Assembly: GCA_036526195.1 (NCBI GenBank)
Contig: DATCYZ010000144.1
Span: 1 to 14,418 of the forward strand
Reading direction: 5' to 3'
Source of the DNA: DATCYZ01 sp036526195
GTDB taxonomy: Bacteria > Pseudomonadota > Gammaproteobacteria > Burkholderiales > SG8-39
DNA length: 14,418 nt
The notes beneath the pieces were generated by a model. It made no database searches. It saw only the letters and a list, made by a program, of their open reading frames with translations, and was not told where the DNA came from. Below, one piece after another: positions 14,018-14,418 of the stretch (position 1 is the first letter of the stretch; each line of letters begins with the position of its first letter). A program made the position numbers and the translations under genes.

Positions 14018-14418
14018 TCAGGCCGTGGCCGGGCGGCGGGCGGCGTTGCGGCGAAAGCGCCTCAGGAGCTCCGGTTCCCAGGGCCGCATGCCAAGGAGCA
14101 GCGTAATCGGCACGCGCTCGGCGTCCGGCACGCCGGCGTCGTCGTGGCGCAGCTCGGCGAACTCCACCGCGAGGCGCTTCAGGCGCGCATGCAGGCGCGT
14201 CACCGAGGCCTTCGACAGCGCGCCGTTGGCGAGCACCATGAACTCCTCGTCGCGCTGGAAGCCCGAGCGGAAGAAGTCGGTCTGCATCGCGGTCTTGAAC
14301 AGCGTCTGGATCGGCCCGTTCGGGATCCAGGAGAACGCGCGGCTCACCAGCAGGCGAATGCGGTTGTTCGGCAGCAGCTCGATGAACTTCAGCTTCTCCA
14401 GCCGCAGGAGCAGCCGCA
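14018..14418 (-). CDS. C-terminal part of a probable HTH (XRE-like) transcriptional regulator, cut by the window end
   Basis: The reading frame is open from the stop at 14018 to the end of the window, so the true start lies outside; the GTG at 14347 is internal. About 132 residues are visible. The order LEKLKFIELLPNNRIRLLVSR, then FSWIPNGPIQTLFKT, a middle helix with LHARLKRLAVEFAELRHDD, and a late TLLLGMRPWEPELL resembles the C-terminal region of a family of HTH-domain regulators annotated as XRE-type in proteobacteria; this is from memory. The DNA-binding domain itself would be beyond the window. It converges with the DMT permease, with 18 bases between the stops. Confidence 0.65.
   Translation of the reverse strand, partial: RLLLRLEKLKFIELLPNNRIRLLVSRAFSWIPNGPIQTLFKTAMQTDFFRSGFQRDEEFMVLANGALSKASVTRLHARLKRLAVEFAELRHDDAGVPDAERVPITLLLGMRPWEPELLRRFRRNAARRPATA

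Noticed and set aside
1..14418. CRISPR arrays, tRNA or rRNA genes, insertion sequences, prophage or toxin-antitoxin genes
   Set aside because: No spaced repeat array, tRNA-like fold, transposase or integrase motifs, or flanking terminal repeats were seen on reading both strands.

Overview
The window is high-GC throughout, with codon third positions dominated by G/C. It is packed with short-gap operons and carries a tripartite tricarboxylate transporter (TctCBA/Bug type), IclR and MarR regulators, and a DUF4019-like exported protein. This points to a Gram-negative member of the Pseudomonadota, most likely Betaproteobacteria (Burkholderiales-like) or a high-GC gammaproteobacterium. The taxon is inferred from gene content only. 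No tRNA, rRNA, CRISPR array, transposase or integrase was seen, and no stretch over 300 bases lacks a gene.

Left part (1-4537). A possible gene tail (1-39) is followed by a minus-strand four-helix membrane protein (102-620). Next is a plus-strand pair: an exported DUF4019-like protein (748-1272) and, 4 bases later, an acetyl/propionyl-CoA-synthetase-like ligase (1277-3235). A minus-strand gene for an OmpA-domain protein (3363-3830, TTG start) ends in a clear intrinsic terminator (3276-3298). It diverges from a MarR-type regulator (3968-4537) across an unusually AT-rich intergenic island that also holds a 13-bp palindrome.

Central catabolic locus (4539-12679). An IclR regulator and a short citrate synthase form a minus-strand pair (6468 down to 4539). 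Divergent from them is a tight five-gene plus-strand operon: periplasmic binding protein, small and large transporter subunits (tctC-tctB-tctA), a CoA-acylating aldehyde dehydrogenase of the SauS type, and an AMP-forming CoA ligase. Gene joins are 4-bp or 1-bp overlaps or gaps of at most 30 bases. The logic reads as uptake of an organic acid, activation to its CoA thioester, then reduction to the aldehyde. This is the order of reactions known for sulfoacetate (SauT then SauS) in Cupriavidus necator, where uptake is instead by an MFS carrier (SauU). Here a TTT system would replace that carrier. The desulfonating enzyme Xsc, Pta and a sulfite exporter are not in the window, so the substrate remains a hypothesis. 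The adjacent citrate synthase could consume the acetyl-CoA that such a pathway yields.

Right part (12680-14418). A 72-residue protein of unknown function (12813-13031) is followed by a compact intergenic region with a perfect 16-bp palindrome and a repeated 11-mer beside a good -10 box. Then come a DMT/EamA permease (13121-13999) and, convergent to it, the C-terminal part of a probable regulator that runs off the window end (14018-14418, minus).
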